DNA of 47,721 nucleotides from positions 1 to 47,721 of the forward strand of contig NZ_QQBJ01000033.1 in assembly GCF_003347205.1 (NCBI RefSeq), given 5' to 3'. The translations under genes and the position numbers were made by a program. Every line of letters begins with the position of its first letter. The first letter of the stretch is position 1. This DNA is from Mycolicibacterium moriokaense. Lineage in GTDB: Bacteria > Actinomycetota > Actinomycetes > Mycobacteriales > Mycobacteriaceae. The notes under the pieces are model-generated. The model was not told the DNA's origin, did no database searches, and saw only the letters and a program-made list of their open reading frames with translations. Below are positions 40,331 through 47,721 of the stretch, one piece after another.

Positions 40331-41797
40331 ATGGAGTTGAAGATGCAGGATCACGGTGAGGTGTTGGCGGCAGTACGCACTGGCATGATTCCGGCGCACG
40401 TGTACAACGACGAGCAGATTTTCTCGCTCGAGAAGGAGCGGCTGTTCAGTCGGGCGTGGTTGTTCGTCGCGCACGAGTCAGAAATTCCGCAGCCGGGCGA
40501 CTATGTGGTGAGGCAAGTGCTTCAGGATTCGTTCATTGTCGCCCGTGATTCTGCGGGCGAGGTCCGTGTGATGTTCAATATGTGCCTCCATCGCGGTATG
40601 CAGATTTGTCGGGCGGAGATGGGGAACGCGTCGAATTTCAGATGCCCGTACCACGGGTGGTCTTACCGCAACGACGGCCGCATCATCGGACTGCCTTTTC
40701 ACCAAGAGGCCTACGGAGGGGACGCGGGGTTCAACAAGGCGGGTCAGACCCTGTTACCGGCGCCGAGTGTGGCCAGTTACAACGGGTTGATCTTCCTGTC
40801 GATGGATCCTGACGCAGAATCGCTTGAAGACTACCTGGGTGATTTCAAGTTCTATCTCGATTTCTACACCAAGCAGGGCCCCAACGGTCTCGAGGTGCAG
40901 GGTCCTCAGCGTTGGCGGGTAAAAGCGAACTGGAAGATCGCAGCTGAGAATTTCGCCGGGGACATGTACCACACCCCGCAGACGCACACGTCGGTGGTCG
41001 AGATCGGCCTGTTCCGAGAGCCGAAGGCCCACAAGCGCAAAGACGGCGCAACCTATTGGGCGGGCAGAGGTGGGGGCACCACATACAAGCTGCCGGAGGG
41101 GAGTTTCGAAGACCGGATGAGCTATGTAGGCTACCCGGCGGAGATGATCAGTCGTGCCAAGGCGACCTGGACCGAGCAGCAGCGACAGGTCGTGGGCGCC
41201 GACGGGTTCATGATCTCGGCGGCGACGTGCTTTCCGAACATCAGTTTCGTGCACAACTGGCCGAAAGTGGAGGACGGCGAGCACGTCTTGCCGTTCATTT
41301 CGATTCGGGTATGGCAGCCCATTAGCGAGAACGAGACTGAGGTGCTGTCCTGGTTTGCGGTGGATTCTGATGCCCCGGAAGCGTTTAAGGCGGCCTCATA
41401 CAAGGCTTATTTGATGTGTTTCGGCTCGACGGGAATGTTCGAACAAGACGATGTCGAGAACTGGGTGTCGCTGACCAACACCGCGGGGGGTTCGATGGCC
41501 CGCCGACTGCGGCTGAACAGCCGGATGGGGCTGCTCGCAGACGATGCCCGGGTGGTCGACACCCTAAGCAGCGCTCAGTTTCACGGGCCTGGATACGCTC
41601 AGCTCGGCTACAACGAGAACAATCAACGGGAATTATTGAGGCTCTGGGCTGACTACCTCGACATGCCGCCGCTGCGAGTCGACCCGGCTACTGTGCTCAC
41701 CGACAACCCGCAAGGTATTGAGCCGATGGTGCAGACCAATGGCCGGGCCGTCGCCGGTATCGACTCGGAGTCGGCTACGACGTCGGTGACGCTGTGA
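40331..41797 (+). CDS. phtAa: Phthalate (3,4-)dioxygenase large subunit
   Basis: A 488-aa alpha subunit of a two-subunit ring-hydroxylating dioxygenase. Rieske ligands C85-x-H87 and C105-x2-H108 (NMCLHRG, FRCPYHGWSY); catalytic iron D211, H214, H219 (AGDMYHTPQTHTS). The length and the arrangement alpha-beta-(unknown)-dihydrodiol dehydrogenase-ferredoxin-reductase with a divergent IclR gene agree with the phthalate operon of M. vanbaalenii-type bacteria. The enzyme would form a cis-3,4-dihydrodiol of phthalate, a product of phenanthrene breakdown. Its stop overlaps the beta-subunit start by 4 bases. Another aromatic acid as substrate cannot be excluded from sequence alone. Confidence 0.85.
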   Translation: MELKMQDHGEVLAAVRTGMIPAHVYNDEQIFSLEKERLFSRAWLFVAHESEIPQPGDYVVRQVLQDSFIVARDSAGEVRVMFNMCLHRGMQICRAEMGNASNFRCPYHGWSYRNDGRIIGLPFHQEAYGGDAGFNKAGQTLLPAPSVASYNGLIFLSMDPDAESLEDYLGDFKFYLDFYTKQGPNGLEVQGPQRWRVKANWKIAAENFAGDMYHTPQTHTSVVEIGLFREPKAHKRKDGATYWAGRGGGTTYKLPEGSFEDRMSYVGYPAEMISRAKATWTEQQRQVVGADGFMISAATCFPNISFVHNWPKVEDGEHVLPFISIRVWQPISENETEVLSWFAVDSDAPEAFKAASYKAYLMCFGSTGMFEQDDVENWVSLTNTAGGSMARRLRLNSRMGLLADDARVVDTLSSAQFHGPGYAQLGYNENNQRELLRLWADYLDMPPLRVDPATVLTDNPQGIEPMVQTNGRAVAGIDSESATTSVTL

Positions 41798-42390
41798 CCG
41801 TCGACGATCAACGCACTGGTCGACCCATGGCCCCATCGGTACTCGGTGCGCACGCCGCCCGCGCCCAACGTGTGGGGGAAGCCTTGCCGTTCGACGATTC
41901 TCGCCATCTGGAGGCGCATCGCTTCCTCGTCAACGAGGCGTACCTTCTCGATGCCCAAGACTACGACAGGTGGCTGGGTGTTCTTACCGAGGACATTCAC
42001 TATTACATGCCGGTGCGGATCACCACCGCCGCCGGCGCCGGATTCGATACCTCAGCAGGAATGGCGCATTTCGACGAGAACAAATACTCACTCAGTCGCC
42101 GCGTTGCCCGATTCGCCACCGAGCACGCCTGGACTGAGGATCCGCCGTCGCGCCTGCGCCACTTCATCACCAACGTGCGCACATTCCTCACCGACGACGC
42201 CGACTACCTCGCGGTCGACAGCGCTGAGTTGTTGTTCCGCAGCCGCGGCGACGTCAATGAGTCCACGCTCCTTTCATGCGGTCGTGAGGATCTCCTACGT
42301 CGCGATGGCAACGCCCTCAAACTCGCCCGGCGCACAATCGCCGTCGATGAATCAGTGCTTCGAATGCAGAATCTGGCGGTATTCCTATGA
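41794..42390 (+). CDS. phtAb: Phthalate dioxygenase small subunit
   Basis: A 198-aa beta subunit. The family core is visible: EAHRFLVNEAYLLDAQDYDR, WLGVLTEDIHYYMPVRITT, SRLRHFITNVRTF, and the end RRTIAVDESVLRMQNLAVFL. Beta subunits are structural and help form the alpha3beta3 enzyme; fold is NTF2-like. GTG start in the phtAa stop; stop overlaps the next ATG (ATGA). Confidence 0.88.
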   Translation: MTVDDQRTGRPMAPSVLGAHAARAQRVGEALPFDDSRHLEAHRFLVNEAYLLDAQDYDRWLGVLTEDIHYYMPVRITTAAGAGFDTSAGMAHFDENKYSLSRRVARFATEHAWTEDPPSRLRHFITNVRTFLTDDADYLAVDSAELLFRSRGDVNESTLLSCGREDLLRRDGNALKLARRTIAVDESVLRMQNLAVFL

Positions 42391-42692
42391 GCTCGAATCG
42401 ACCCGGCGAGGGCGCGCAGTCACCACCACAATCGGCGTGCGAGGAACTGGCTACGCTGCTGGCCGGGGCGACCGGCGATGCACTTAACATCGCCAACGAG
42501 TTCGCAGAGGTCGTCGTGCGCCGAGTGACCACTCGCAACGGAGCTCGGCTGTTGATTCAGGCGCCAAAATCGGCGCAGTGGGTGTCGCTGGATGCCTTGG
42601 AGATCGAGGCGTTGACCTGGCAGAACCCAGCCACCTTAGCGGCCATGGTGGGGAACGCAGGGACTCCCTTGATTCTGGGCGACGAGGTATGA
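42387..42692 (+). CDS. Unknown small protein inside the dioxygenase operon
   Basis: A 101-aa protein coupled at both ends (ATG overlaps the phtAb stop; its TGA overlaps the phtB ATG). Sequence: a disordered Ser/Pro/Gln N-terminus, then CEELATLLAGATGDALNIAN and EFAEVVVRRVTTRNGARLLI, then APKSAQWVSLDALEIEALTW. It looks like a small beta-rich domain after a helix. No family is recognised. Its fixed place between dioxygenase subunits and dehydrogenase suggests an assembly or accessory role, which is an inference. Confidence 0.7.
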   Translation: MSSNRPGEGAQSPPQSACEELATLLAGATGDALNIANEFAEVVVRRVTTRNGARLLIQAPKSAQWVSLDALEIEALTWQNPATLAAMVGNAGTPLILGDEV

Positions 42693-43492
42693 CTGGCTGG
42701 CTGGCGGGCAAACGCGCATTGATCGTCGGCGGAGGTTCGGGTATCGGTCGGGCCACCGTCGACGCGTTCCTGAACGAGGATGCCCAGGTCGCCGTGCTCG
42801 AGTACGACAGCGATAAGTGCTCGGCGCTGCGCCATCAGCTGCCCGACATCCCGGTAATCGAGGGTGATGGGACCACCCACACCGCCAACGACGAAGCTGT
42901 GCAGGTCGCTGCCGACGCGTTCGGCGGACTCGACACATTGGTGAACTGCGTGGGGATCTTCGATTTCTACCGTCGTCTTCAGGACATCCCCGCCGAGCGA
43001 ATCGACCAGGCGTTCGACGAGATGTTTCGTATCAACGTCCTGAGTCATATCCACTCAGTCAAGGCTGCAGTGCCGGCATTGATGGGCCAGGACGGCGCCT
43101 CGATCATCCTCACCGAGTCCGCTTCATCATTTTATCCAGGACGTGGCGGCCTGCTGTATGTCGCGTCGAAGTTCGCGGTGCGTGGCCTCGTCACCGCACT
43201 GGCTCACGAACTCGCGCCGAGGATCCGTGTGAACGGTGTTGCCCCAGGGGGAACGTTGAACACCGACCTGCGCGGACTCGACAGTCTCGACCTTGGCGCC
43301 CGCCGTCTGGATGCTGCACCCGACCGGGCCCGCGAATTGGCTGCTCGCACACCGCTCAACGTGGCCCTATCGGGTCACGACCACGCGTGGAGTTACGTCT
43401 TTCTCGCTTCGCACCGCTCCCGCGGGCTTACCGGCGAAACGATCCGCCCCGACGGCGGTTTCGGCCTCGGACCTGCACCCCAGCGCAATTGA
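42689..43492 (+). CDS. phtB: cis-Phthalate dihydrodiol dehydrogenase (SDR)
   Basis: A 267-aa short-chain dehydrogenase of the BphB/BenD-like dihydrodiol type. NAD motif GGGSGIGRATV near residue 15, LVNCVGIFDFYRRL (the NCVG variant and following residues are typical of dihydrodiol dehydrogenases), catalytic Ser in ILTESASSFYPG, YVASKFAV (YxxxK). It would rearomatise the cis-dihydrodiol to a dihydroxyphthalate with NADH formation. Start ATG 42689 overlaps the stop upstream. The next gene follows after 28 bp with its own GGAAAG site. Confidence 0.85.
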   Translation: MTGWLAGKRALIVGGGSGIGRATVDAFLNEDAQVAVLEYDSDKCSALRHQLPDIPVIEGDGTTHTANDEAVQVAADAFGGLDTLVNCVGIFDFYRRLQDIPAERIDQAFDEMFRINVLSHIHSVKAAVPALMGQDGASIILTESASSFYPGRGGLLYVASKFAVRGLVTALAHELAPRIRVNGVAPGGTLNTDLRGLDSLDLGARRLDAAPDRARELAARTPLNVALSGHDHAWSYVFLASHRSRGLTGETIRPDGGFGLGPAPQRN

Positions 43493-43520
43493 ACCCGACG
43501 AACATAGGGAAGGAAAGCAC

Positions 43521-43721
43521 ATGGACGGAGTCATAAAGGCTAACGACGCGGTATGTCAGGGATACGCGAACTGTGTCGTAGCCGCCGAGGACTACTTCGA
43601 CATCGACGACCGGGGACTCGTGTTGGTCCGGAAGACGGAGGTCCCTTCCGCGGACAGGACCCGGGTCGAGGAGGCTGCGCGCAGCTGTCCGGTGGCAGCG
43701 TTGGAAGTCGTAGACGAATGA
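43521..43721 (+). CDS. phtAc: [3Fe-4S]-type ferredoxin of the phthalate dioxygenase
   Basis: A 66-aa ferredoxin. Cluster residues C12 and C18 (VCQGYANC) and C56-P57 (SCPVAA); the middle position of the usual CxxCxxC is Tyr15, so a [3Fe-4S] cluster is expected. It carries electrons from phtAd to the Rieske centre. Good ribosome site GGAAGGAAAG before the ATG. Its stop overlaps the reductase start by 4 bases. Confidence 0.9.
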   Translation: MDGVIKANDAVCQGYANCVVAAEDYFDIDDRGLVLVRKTEVPSADRTRVEEAARSCPVAALEVVDE

Positions 43722-44959
43722 CGTCACGGGTCGTCATCGTCGGCAGTTCTGTCGGCGGGGTCCGCACGGCCCAGGCGCTGCGATCGGAAGGCTACGACGG
43801 CGACATCGTCCTCGTGGGCGAGGAAACTGCACTGCCCTACGACAAACCGCCGCTATCCAAAGCGTTGCTTGCGGGTACGAGTGACATCGCGGCTGCGACG
43901 TTACTCACCAGAGACGCTGCCGCCGCCGACGCCATCGAGCTTCGCCTCGGCCGCCGCGCGATCGGAGTGGATGTCGCAGCGTGCGAGGTTGAGTTCGCCG
44001 ATGATGAGCCCCTGCACTATGACCACCTGGTGGTGGCCACCGGAGCGAGCGCGCGACCATCCCCGTGGGGCCAGGGACCGGGCGTTCATGTGCTACGCAC
44101 CCTAGAGGATTGTCTGCGGCTAAGGGCCGACCTCGTTGCCGGTGCCCGCCTCGTGGTGATCGGGGCAGGATTTATTGGGGCCGAGGTCGCGTCAACCGCG
44201 CGGTCACTGGGGCTGCAAGTGACGGTTGTCGACCCGGTGCCGGTGCCGATGAGCCGGGTGCTTACCGAAGAGATCGGTGGGTGGTTCGTCGATTTGCACC
44301 GAGACCACGGAGTGCACACGCGATTCGGCGTCGGTGTCGAGAATATTGAGGGGGAGCGCGGCAACTTGGAGGTCGGCCTCACGGACGGGACCGTCGTGGA
44401 AGCCGACACGGTGGTGGTGGGCATCGGTGCCGTTCCGAACGACGGCTGGCTGATGCCGTCGGGACTGGTCGTCGATGACGGCCTGGTCTGCGACCAGTTC
44501 TGTCGTGCCGTCACGTCAGAGAACGTCTACGCAGTCGGTGATGTGTCGCGTTGGTTTCATCGCGCCCGCGGGGTGATGATGCGCATCGAACACTGGACAA
44601 ACGCGGTCGACCAGGCGTCTTGCGTCGCGCACAATATCTCGCACCCCGACCATCTGCGCTGCTACGAGCCCGTCGAGTACGTATGGAGCGACCAGTACGA
44701 CTGGAAGATCCAGTTTTGCGGCCAAACAACTCACCTAAGTGAGCCACTCGTCGTCGGAGATCGATTGTCCGACAATCGATTCACAGCGCTCTACCCCGAT
44801 CGCGAGCAACGTTTGAGCGGCGCCGCGATCGTGAACTGGCCTCGAGCACTGATCGAGTGCAGGCGTGCACTGAAGGCCGGCAGCGATCTCGAAACTGTGC
44901 GGGAGAGGCTCGAACTGTTAACAAACCCACCCGACACTGCCGCGACGCGATCACCATAG
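43718..44959 (+). CDS. phtAd: Ferredoxin reductase of the phthalate dioxygenase
   Basis: A 413-aa FAD/NADH reductase of the BphA4 family. VVIVGSSVGGVRTAQALRSE (FAD; a variant GSSVGG), LPYDKPPLSKALLAG, LVVIGAGFIGAEVASTARSL (NAD), ENVYAVGDVSRW and VWSDQYDWKIQFCG. ATG 43718 overlaps the ferredoxin stop. It is a second, distinct reductase from the one at 29173, about one third identical by eye in the motifs. It closes the pht operon. Confidence 0.9.
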   Translation: MTSRVVIVGSSVGGVRTAQALRSEGYDGDIVLVGEETALPYDKPPLSKALLAGTSDIAAATLLTRDAAAADAIELRLGRRAIGVDVAACEVEFADDEPLHYDHLVVATGASARPSPWGQGPGVHVLRTLEDCLRLRADLVAGARLVVIGAGFIGAEVASTARSLGLQVTVVDPVPVPMSRVLTEEIGGWFVDLHRDHGVHTRFGVGVENIEGERGNLEVGLTDGTVVEADTVVVGIGAVPNDGWLMPSGLVVDDGLVCDQFCRAVTSENVYAVGDVSRWFHRARGVMMRIEHWTNAVDQASCVAHNISHPDHLRCYEPVEYVWSDQYDWKIQFCGQTTHLSEPLVVGDRLSDNRFTALYPDREQRLSGAAIVNWPRALIECRRALKAGSDLETVRERLELLTNPPDTAATRSP

Positions 44960-45473
44960 TGCGGCCACGCGTGGTTGCCCGCTGCATCAGACGTGACACT
45001 GTACGTCCGCCGAAGATGCTCGCTGCGGCGCCGCAATCTTAGTTCGACAACGTCTCACCAGCGGGAAACACGGCCCTCAAGATAAACACCTTGCCGTTAT
45101 CTCGCCTCACCCGATCCCGAGTTGCTCCCCAGCGGCAACAGTGTCCTCGTTGCGTTGTGCGCCGATCCGAGATGACTAGCGGAGCTGGCGCGAGTCGGCA
45201 CGGGGGGCTGCCGACGTGCTGGCTGAAGAAGATAGTCTTTCCGCAAATCGGCGCGCGAGCAGCTCAACGAACACGCTCGCAAGTCCATCCGGGAGCACCC
45301 GCGACACCACGAATTGCGGCACCGGATGATCTGGATGGCGGCGGAGTCGGCGAATTCGTCTAGCGTGCTGCATATCTCGAGCTTTCGCCCCGTTAGGGGT
45401 ACTGACCCAAGAGGTCAGCTCAGTGCGGCCCGTGCGGTATTGACGCAACCGGCGGGTGCCGTTAATCTCTAAT
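44960..45473. other. Gap between the pht operon and phdI
   Basis: Over 500 bases without a supported gene. A short natural-looking plus-strand piece (HARKSIREHPRHHELRHRMI, about 45273-45335) has no start and suggests a decayed gene. TGCGGCGCCGCA at 45024-45035 is a 12-bp palindrome without a T-run. Confidence 0.4.
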
Positions 45474-45486
45474 TGACAGAGTGTCA
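45474..45486. promoter_or_regulatory. Operator-like palindrome upstream of phdI
   Basis: TGACA-GAG-TGTCA, a perfect 5-bp inverted repeat 25 bp before the phdI ATG. GACAGAGT is shared with the site before phtAa, and both are followed by TTC at similar distance, so one regulator may act on both promoters. Confidence 0.45.
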
Positions 45487-45511
45487 TTCTGCCAACCAGA
45501 GAAGGTAGCCA

Positions 45512-46597
45512 ATGTCCACCGCCGAGAGTTCAGAGCTCCGCGAATTTGACGTCGAGCTCGAGGCTGCCAACTTACGTGGGCAATGGATATACGACGAAAT
45601 GCTGGAAAGCGTCGTCGGCGGCCCCAAGCCCGCCGGTGTTCCGTTTCTGTGGCGATGGCACGATGTTTACGCGAAGCTTCTGAAGTCGTGCGACGTGATG
45701 CCCGAAAGTTTGACGGCGCGACGCAATCTCTCGTTCATCAATCCGGATGCCCGGGGAACCACGCACACCATGAACATGGGCATGCAGATGCTCAAGCCCG
45801 GCGAGATTGCCTATGCGCACCGCCATACCATGGCAGCGCTGCGGTTCGCTATTCAAGGCGGCCCCGGCCTGATTACTGTGGTGGACGGCGAGCCGTGCCA
45901 AATGGAGGACTACGACCTCGTCTTAACCCCTCGCTGGACGTGGCACGACCACGAGAATGCCACTTCGGAGAACGTCGTTTGGCTCGACGTGCTCGATATC
46001 GGATTGGTGCTCGGGCTCAATGTTCCCTTCTATGAGTCCTACGGCGAGAAGCGCCAACCTCAACGCGACGAGCCTGGAGAGCATCTCGCCGACCGCGGGG
46101 GCCTACTCCGCCCTGCGTGGGAGCAGGTCAAGACGGCGAACTTTCCATTCCGCTATCCCTGGCGCGACGTCGAGCGGCAGCTCCAGCGGATGGCGGGCCT
46201 TGCGGGCAGTCCCTACGACGGCGTCGTCCTGCGGTATGCCAACCCCGTCACAGGCGGATCGACCATGCCAACGCTCGATTGCTGGGTGCAATTGCTGCGG
46301 CCCGGCCAGCGGACCGACGCCCATCGCCACACGTCGAGTGCCGTGTATTTCGTCGTGCGTGGCGAAGGGACGACGGTCGTCGACGACGTGGAGCTTGACT
46401 GGGGGCCCCACGACAGTTTCGCGGTGCCTAACTGGAGCACCCATCACTTCGTCAACCGGTCGACGGAAGATGCCGTGCTGTTCTCGGTCAACGACATCCC
46501 CACACTCAAAGCGCTCGATCTGTACTACGAAGAGCCCGAGCTGTCATTGGGGGCGCACCCGTTTCCCCCAGTACCCGCCAACCTCCGAGCCCGCTGA
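45512..46597 (+). CDS. phdI: 1-Hydroxy-2-naphthoate dioxygenase (gentisate-dioxygenase-like bicupin)
   Basis: A 361-aa ring-cleaving dioxygenase of the gentisate/salicylate dioxygenase group. Two cupin domains: the first with YAHRHTMAALRFAIQG (about residues 108-123) and WTWHDHENAT, the second with DAHRHTSSAVYFVVRGEG; the first-cupin His residues bind Fe(II). In phenanthrene catabolism it opens 1-hydroxy-2-naphthoate between C1 and C2 to trans-2'-carboxybenzalpyruvate. The next gene encodes the matching hydratase-aldolase, which supports this over gentisate dioxygenase. GAAGGTAGCC precedes the ATG. Confidence 0.8.
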   Translation: MSTAESSELREFDVELEAANLRGQWIYDEMLESVVGGPKPAGVPFLWRWHDVYAKLLKSCDVMPESLTARRNLSFINPDARGTTHTMNMGMQMLKPGEIAYAHRHTMAALRFAIQGGPGLITVVDGEPCQMEDYDLVLTPRWTWHDHENATSENVVWLDVLDIGLVLGLNVPFYESYGEKRQPQRDEPGEHLADRGGLLRPAWEQVKTANFPFRYPWRDVERQLQRMAGLAGSPYDGVVLRYANPVTGGSTMPTLDCWVQLLRPGQRTDAHRHTSSAVYFVVRGEGTTVVDDVELDWGPHDSFAVPNWSTHHFVNRSTEDAVLFSVNDIPTLKALDLYYEEPELSLGAHPFPPVPANLRAR

Positions 46598-46617
46598 CGT
46601 TTCACCAAAGAAAGGCA

Positions 46618-47622
46618 ATGCCTGTGCCTAACACGAAGTTGACCGTTGATGACATCACCGGGGTCGTCGGCATCATTCCTACGCCCTCCATCCCGACGGC
46701 CGATCAGCCCGACACAACATTCTCCGTGGACCTCGACGAGGCGGCGACGCTTGCCGACTCGATGGTCCGCGGCGGGGTCGACGTGCTTATGACCACAGGC
46801 ACCTTCGGCGAGTGTGCTTCGCTGACATGGGACGAGTTGCAAAGCTTCGTCGCCACCGTCGTCGATGCCGTCGCGGGGCGAATCCCGGTTTTCGCTGGAG
46901 CGACGACGCTCAACACCCGCGATACGATCACTCGAGGTCGTCGGCTCGGCGAGCTCGGTGCCGACGGTTTGTTCGTCGGTCGTCCGATGTGGCTGCCCCT
47001 CGACGACGCCGGGATTGTGCGCTTCTATCGCGATGTGGCCGAGGCAGTGCCGAACCTGGCAATGGTTGTCTACGACAACCCAGGCGCCTTCAAGGGAAAG
47101 ATCGGGACCCCCGCATACGAGGCGCTTAGCCGGATACCACAGGTTGTCGCTGCCAAGCATCTCGGACTGCTCAGTGGCTCCGCCTTCCTCTCCGACCTCC
47201 GCGCCGTCGGCGGTCGTGTGCGGCTACTGCCGCTTGAGACCGACTGGTACTACTTTGCCCGGCTATTCCCAGAGGAGGTCACCGCCTGTTGGTCGGGCAA
47301 TGTGGCCTGCGGCCCTGCGCCGGTAACCCACTTGCGCGACTTAATCCGAGCCCGCCGCTGGGACGACTGCCAAACGCTCACCGACGAACTCGAGGCCGCT
47401 CTCGAGACGCTCTACCCGGGCGGCAACTTCGCCGAATTCCTCAAATACAGCATCCAGATCGACAACGCCCAATTCCAAGCAGCCGGTTTTATGCGCACCG
47501 GGCCCACCCGGCCGCCGTACACCGAAGTGCCGGAGTCCTATTTGGCTGGCGGGCGCGAGGCCGGCAAGAACTGGGCCGCACTCCAGCAGCGCTATGCGTC
47601 ACTTGCCGTCTCGAACCACTGA
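46618..47622 (+). CDS. phdJ: Carboxybenzalpyruvate hydratase-aldolase (DapA superfamily, PhdJ/PhdG type)
   Basis: A 334-aa class I aldolase of the dihydrodipicolinate-synthase family. Schiff-base Lys lies in QVVAAKHLGLLSG, the Tyr in AMVVYDNPGAFKG, and TTGTFGECASLTWDE is the family's GTxGE-like motif. Length and C-terminus match NahE/PhdJ enzymes. After phdI it would split trans-2'-carboxybenzalpyruvate into 2-carboxybenzaldehyde and pyruvate, leading to phthalate. Being followed by an extradiol dioxygenase gene, it could instead be PhdG, acting on the phenanthrene ring-opening product. AAAGAAAGG lies before the ATG. Confidence 0.8.
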   Translation: MPVPNTKLTVDDITGVVGIIPTPSIPTADQPDTTFSVDLDEAATLADSMVRGGVDVLMTTGTFGECASLTWDELQSFVATVVDAVAGRIPVFAGATTLNTRDTITRGRRLGELGADGLFVGRPMWLPLDDAGIVRFYRDVAEAVPNLAMVVYDNPGAFKGKIGTPAYEALSRIPQVVAAKHLGLLSGSAFLSDLRAVGGRVRLLPLETDWYYFARLFPEEVTACWSGNVACGPAPVTHLRDLIRARRWDDCQTLTDELEAALETLYPGGNFAEFLKYSIQIDNAQFQAAGFMRTGPTRPPYTEVPESYLAGGREAGKNWAALQQRYASLAVSNH

Positions 47623-47640
47623 ATCGCCTGAGGACAGCAC

Positions 47641-47721
47641 ATGTTGGTGAAGGCGTTGGGTTATGTGGGTGTGGAGTCTCCGGATGCGAAGGAGTGGTTG
47701 GAGTTCGGTCCGGAGGTTTTG
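47641..47721 (+). CDS. Extradiol dioxygenase, 5' end only (cut by window edge)
   Basis: Twenty-seven codons, MLVKALGYVGVESPDAKEWL then EFGPEVL. ALGYVGVxSxDxxxWxxF is the start of BphC/PhdF-type vicinal-oxygen-chelate extradiol dioxygenases. It follows the aldolase by 18 bp, in the same operon. Codon use differs slightly (many GTG/TTG choices such as GTTGGTGAAGGCGTTGGG), perhaps reflecting separate acquisition. A phdF role, cleaving 3,4-dihydroxyphenanthrene, is inferred from context. Confidence 0.7.
   Translation, partial: MLVKALGYVGVESPDAKEWLEFGPEVL

Noticed and set aside
47641-47721. Calling the last gene phdF outright
   Set aside because: Only 27 codons are visible; the family is clear but the substrate is not.

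Overview
The window is high-GC actinobacterial DNA and most resembles an environmental Mycobacterium/Mycolicibacterium. Reasons: GTG/TTG starts and 4-base ATGA/GTGA overlaps are common; there is an Rv3899c-like protein (DUF5631/DUF5632 type) and a mycobacterial-plasmid MobF relaxase; and the right half carries polycyclic-aromatic/phthalate genes in an order known from PAH-degrading mycobacteria. All functional names are read from motifs and remembered family sequences; no database search was run.

Region 1 (1-5.1 kb) is the remains of a small integrative element: tyrosine integrase, excisionase and a winged-helix replication-initiator-like protein, all on the minus strand. They sit next to four tandem 11-bp iteron-like repeats (3140-3183) and two unrecognised plus-strand genes in more AT-rich DNA. 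Region 2 (5.1-22.2 kb) is a plasmid-type module. It holds an Abi/HEPN gene, a sigma-factor-like protein, small mycobacterial plasmid proteins, a decayed serine resolvase, an exported protein plus an 811-aa Rv3899c-like protein, a ~1946-aa MobF relaxase-helicase with a divergent accessory gene and probable oriT between them, a frameshifted HNH gene, and a second tyrosine integrase broken by one extra base. No VirB4/T4SS or ESX core is present, so the module looks like an integrated, degraded or mobilisable plasmid piece.

Region 3 (22.8-38.4 kb) is an unusual aromatic-catabolic cluster: SDR; phthalate-4,5-dioxygenase-type Rieske oxygenase; an unknown 158-aa protein; a PanB-like enzyme lacking the usual catalytic Glu; an alpha/beta hydrolase with a Cys nucleophile and no visible terminal His; a FadR-type GntR regulator; [2Fe-2S] ferredoxin and reductase; a 4,5-dihydroxyphthalate-decarboxylase-like protein; Zn-alcohol dehydrogenase; CHA aldolase (LigK type); 4-oxalomesaconate hydratase (LigJ type); P450; aldehyde dehydrogenase; a frameshifted 2-oxopent-4-enoate-type hydratase; and a truncated acylating acetaldehyde dehydrogenase. 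LigJ and LigK point to the lower protocatechuate-4,5/gallate route, but the window holds no LigAB-type ring-cleaving enzyme, so the upper pathway substrate is open. The regulator and several operator-like palindromes lie at the operon heads.

Region 4 (38.5 kb to the right edge) matches the mycobacterial phthalate operon: an IclR regulator (phtR-like, with an NTF2-like gene behind it) divergent from phtAa-phtAb-unknown-phtB-phtAc-phtAd. A second transcription unit follows, encoding 1-hydroxy-2-naphthoate dioxygenase (phdI), a hydratase-aldolase (phdJ type), and the start of an extradiol dioxygenase cut by the window edge. Together these carry phenanthrene-type intermediates to phthalate and on to a dihydroxyphthalate. 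A shared GACAGAGT motif before phtAa and phdI suggests common control.
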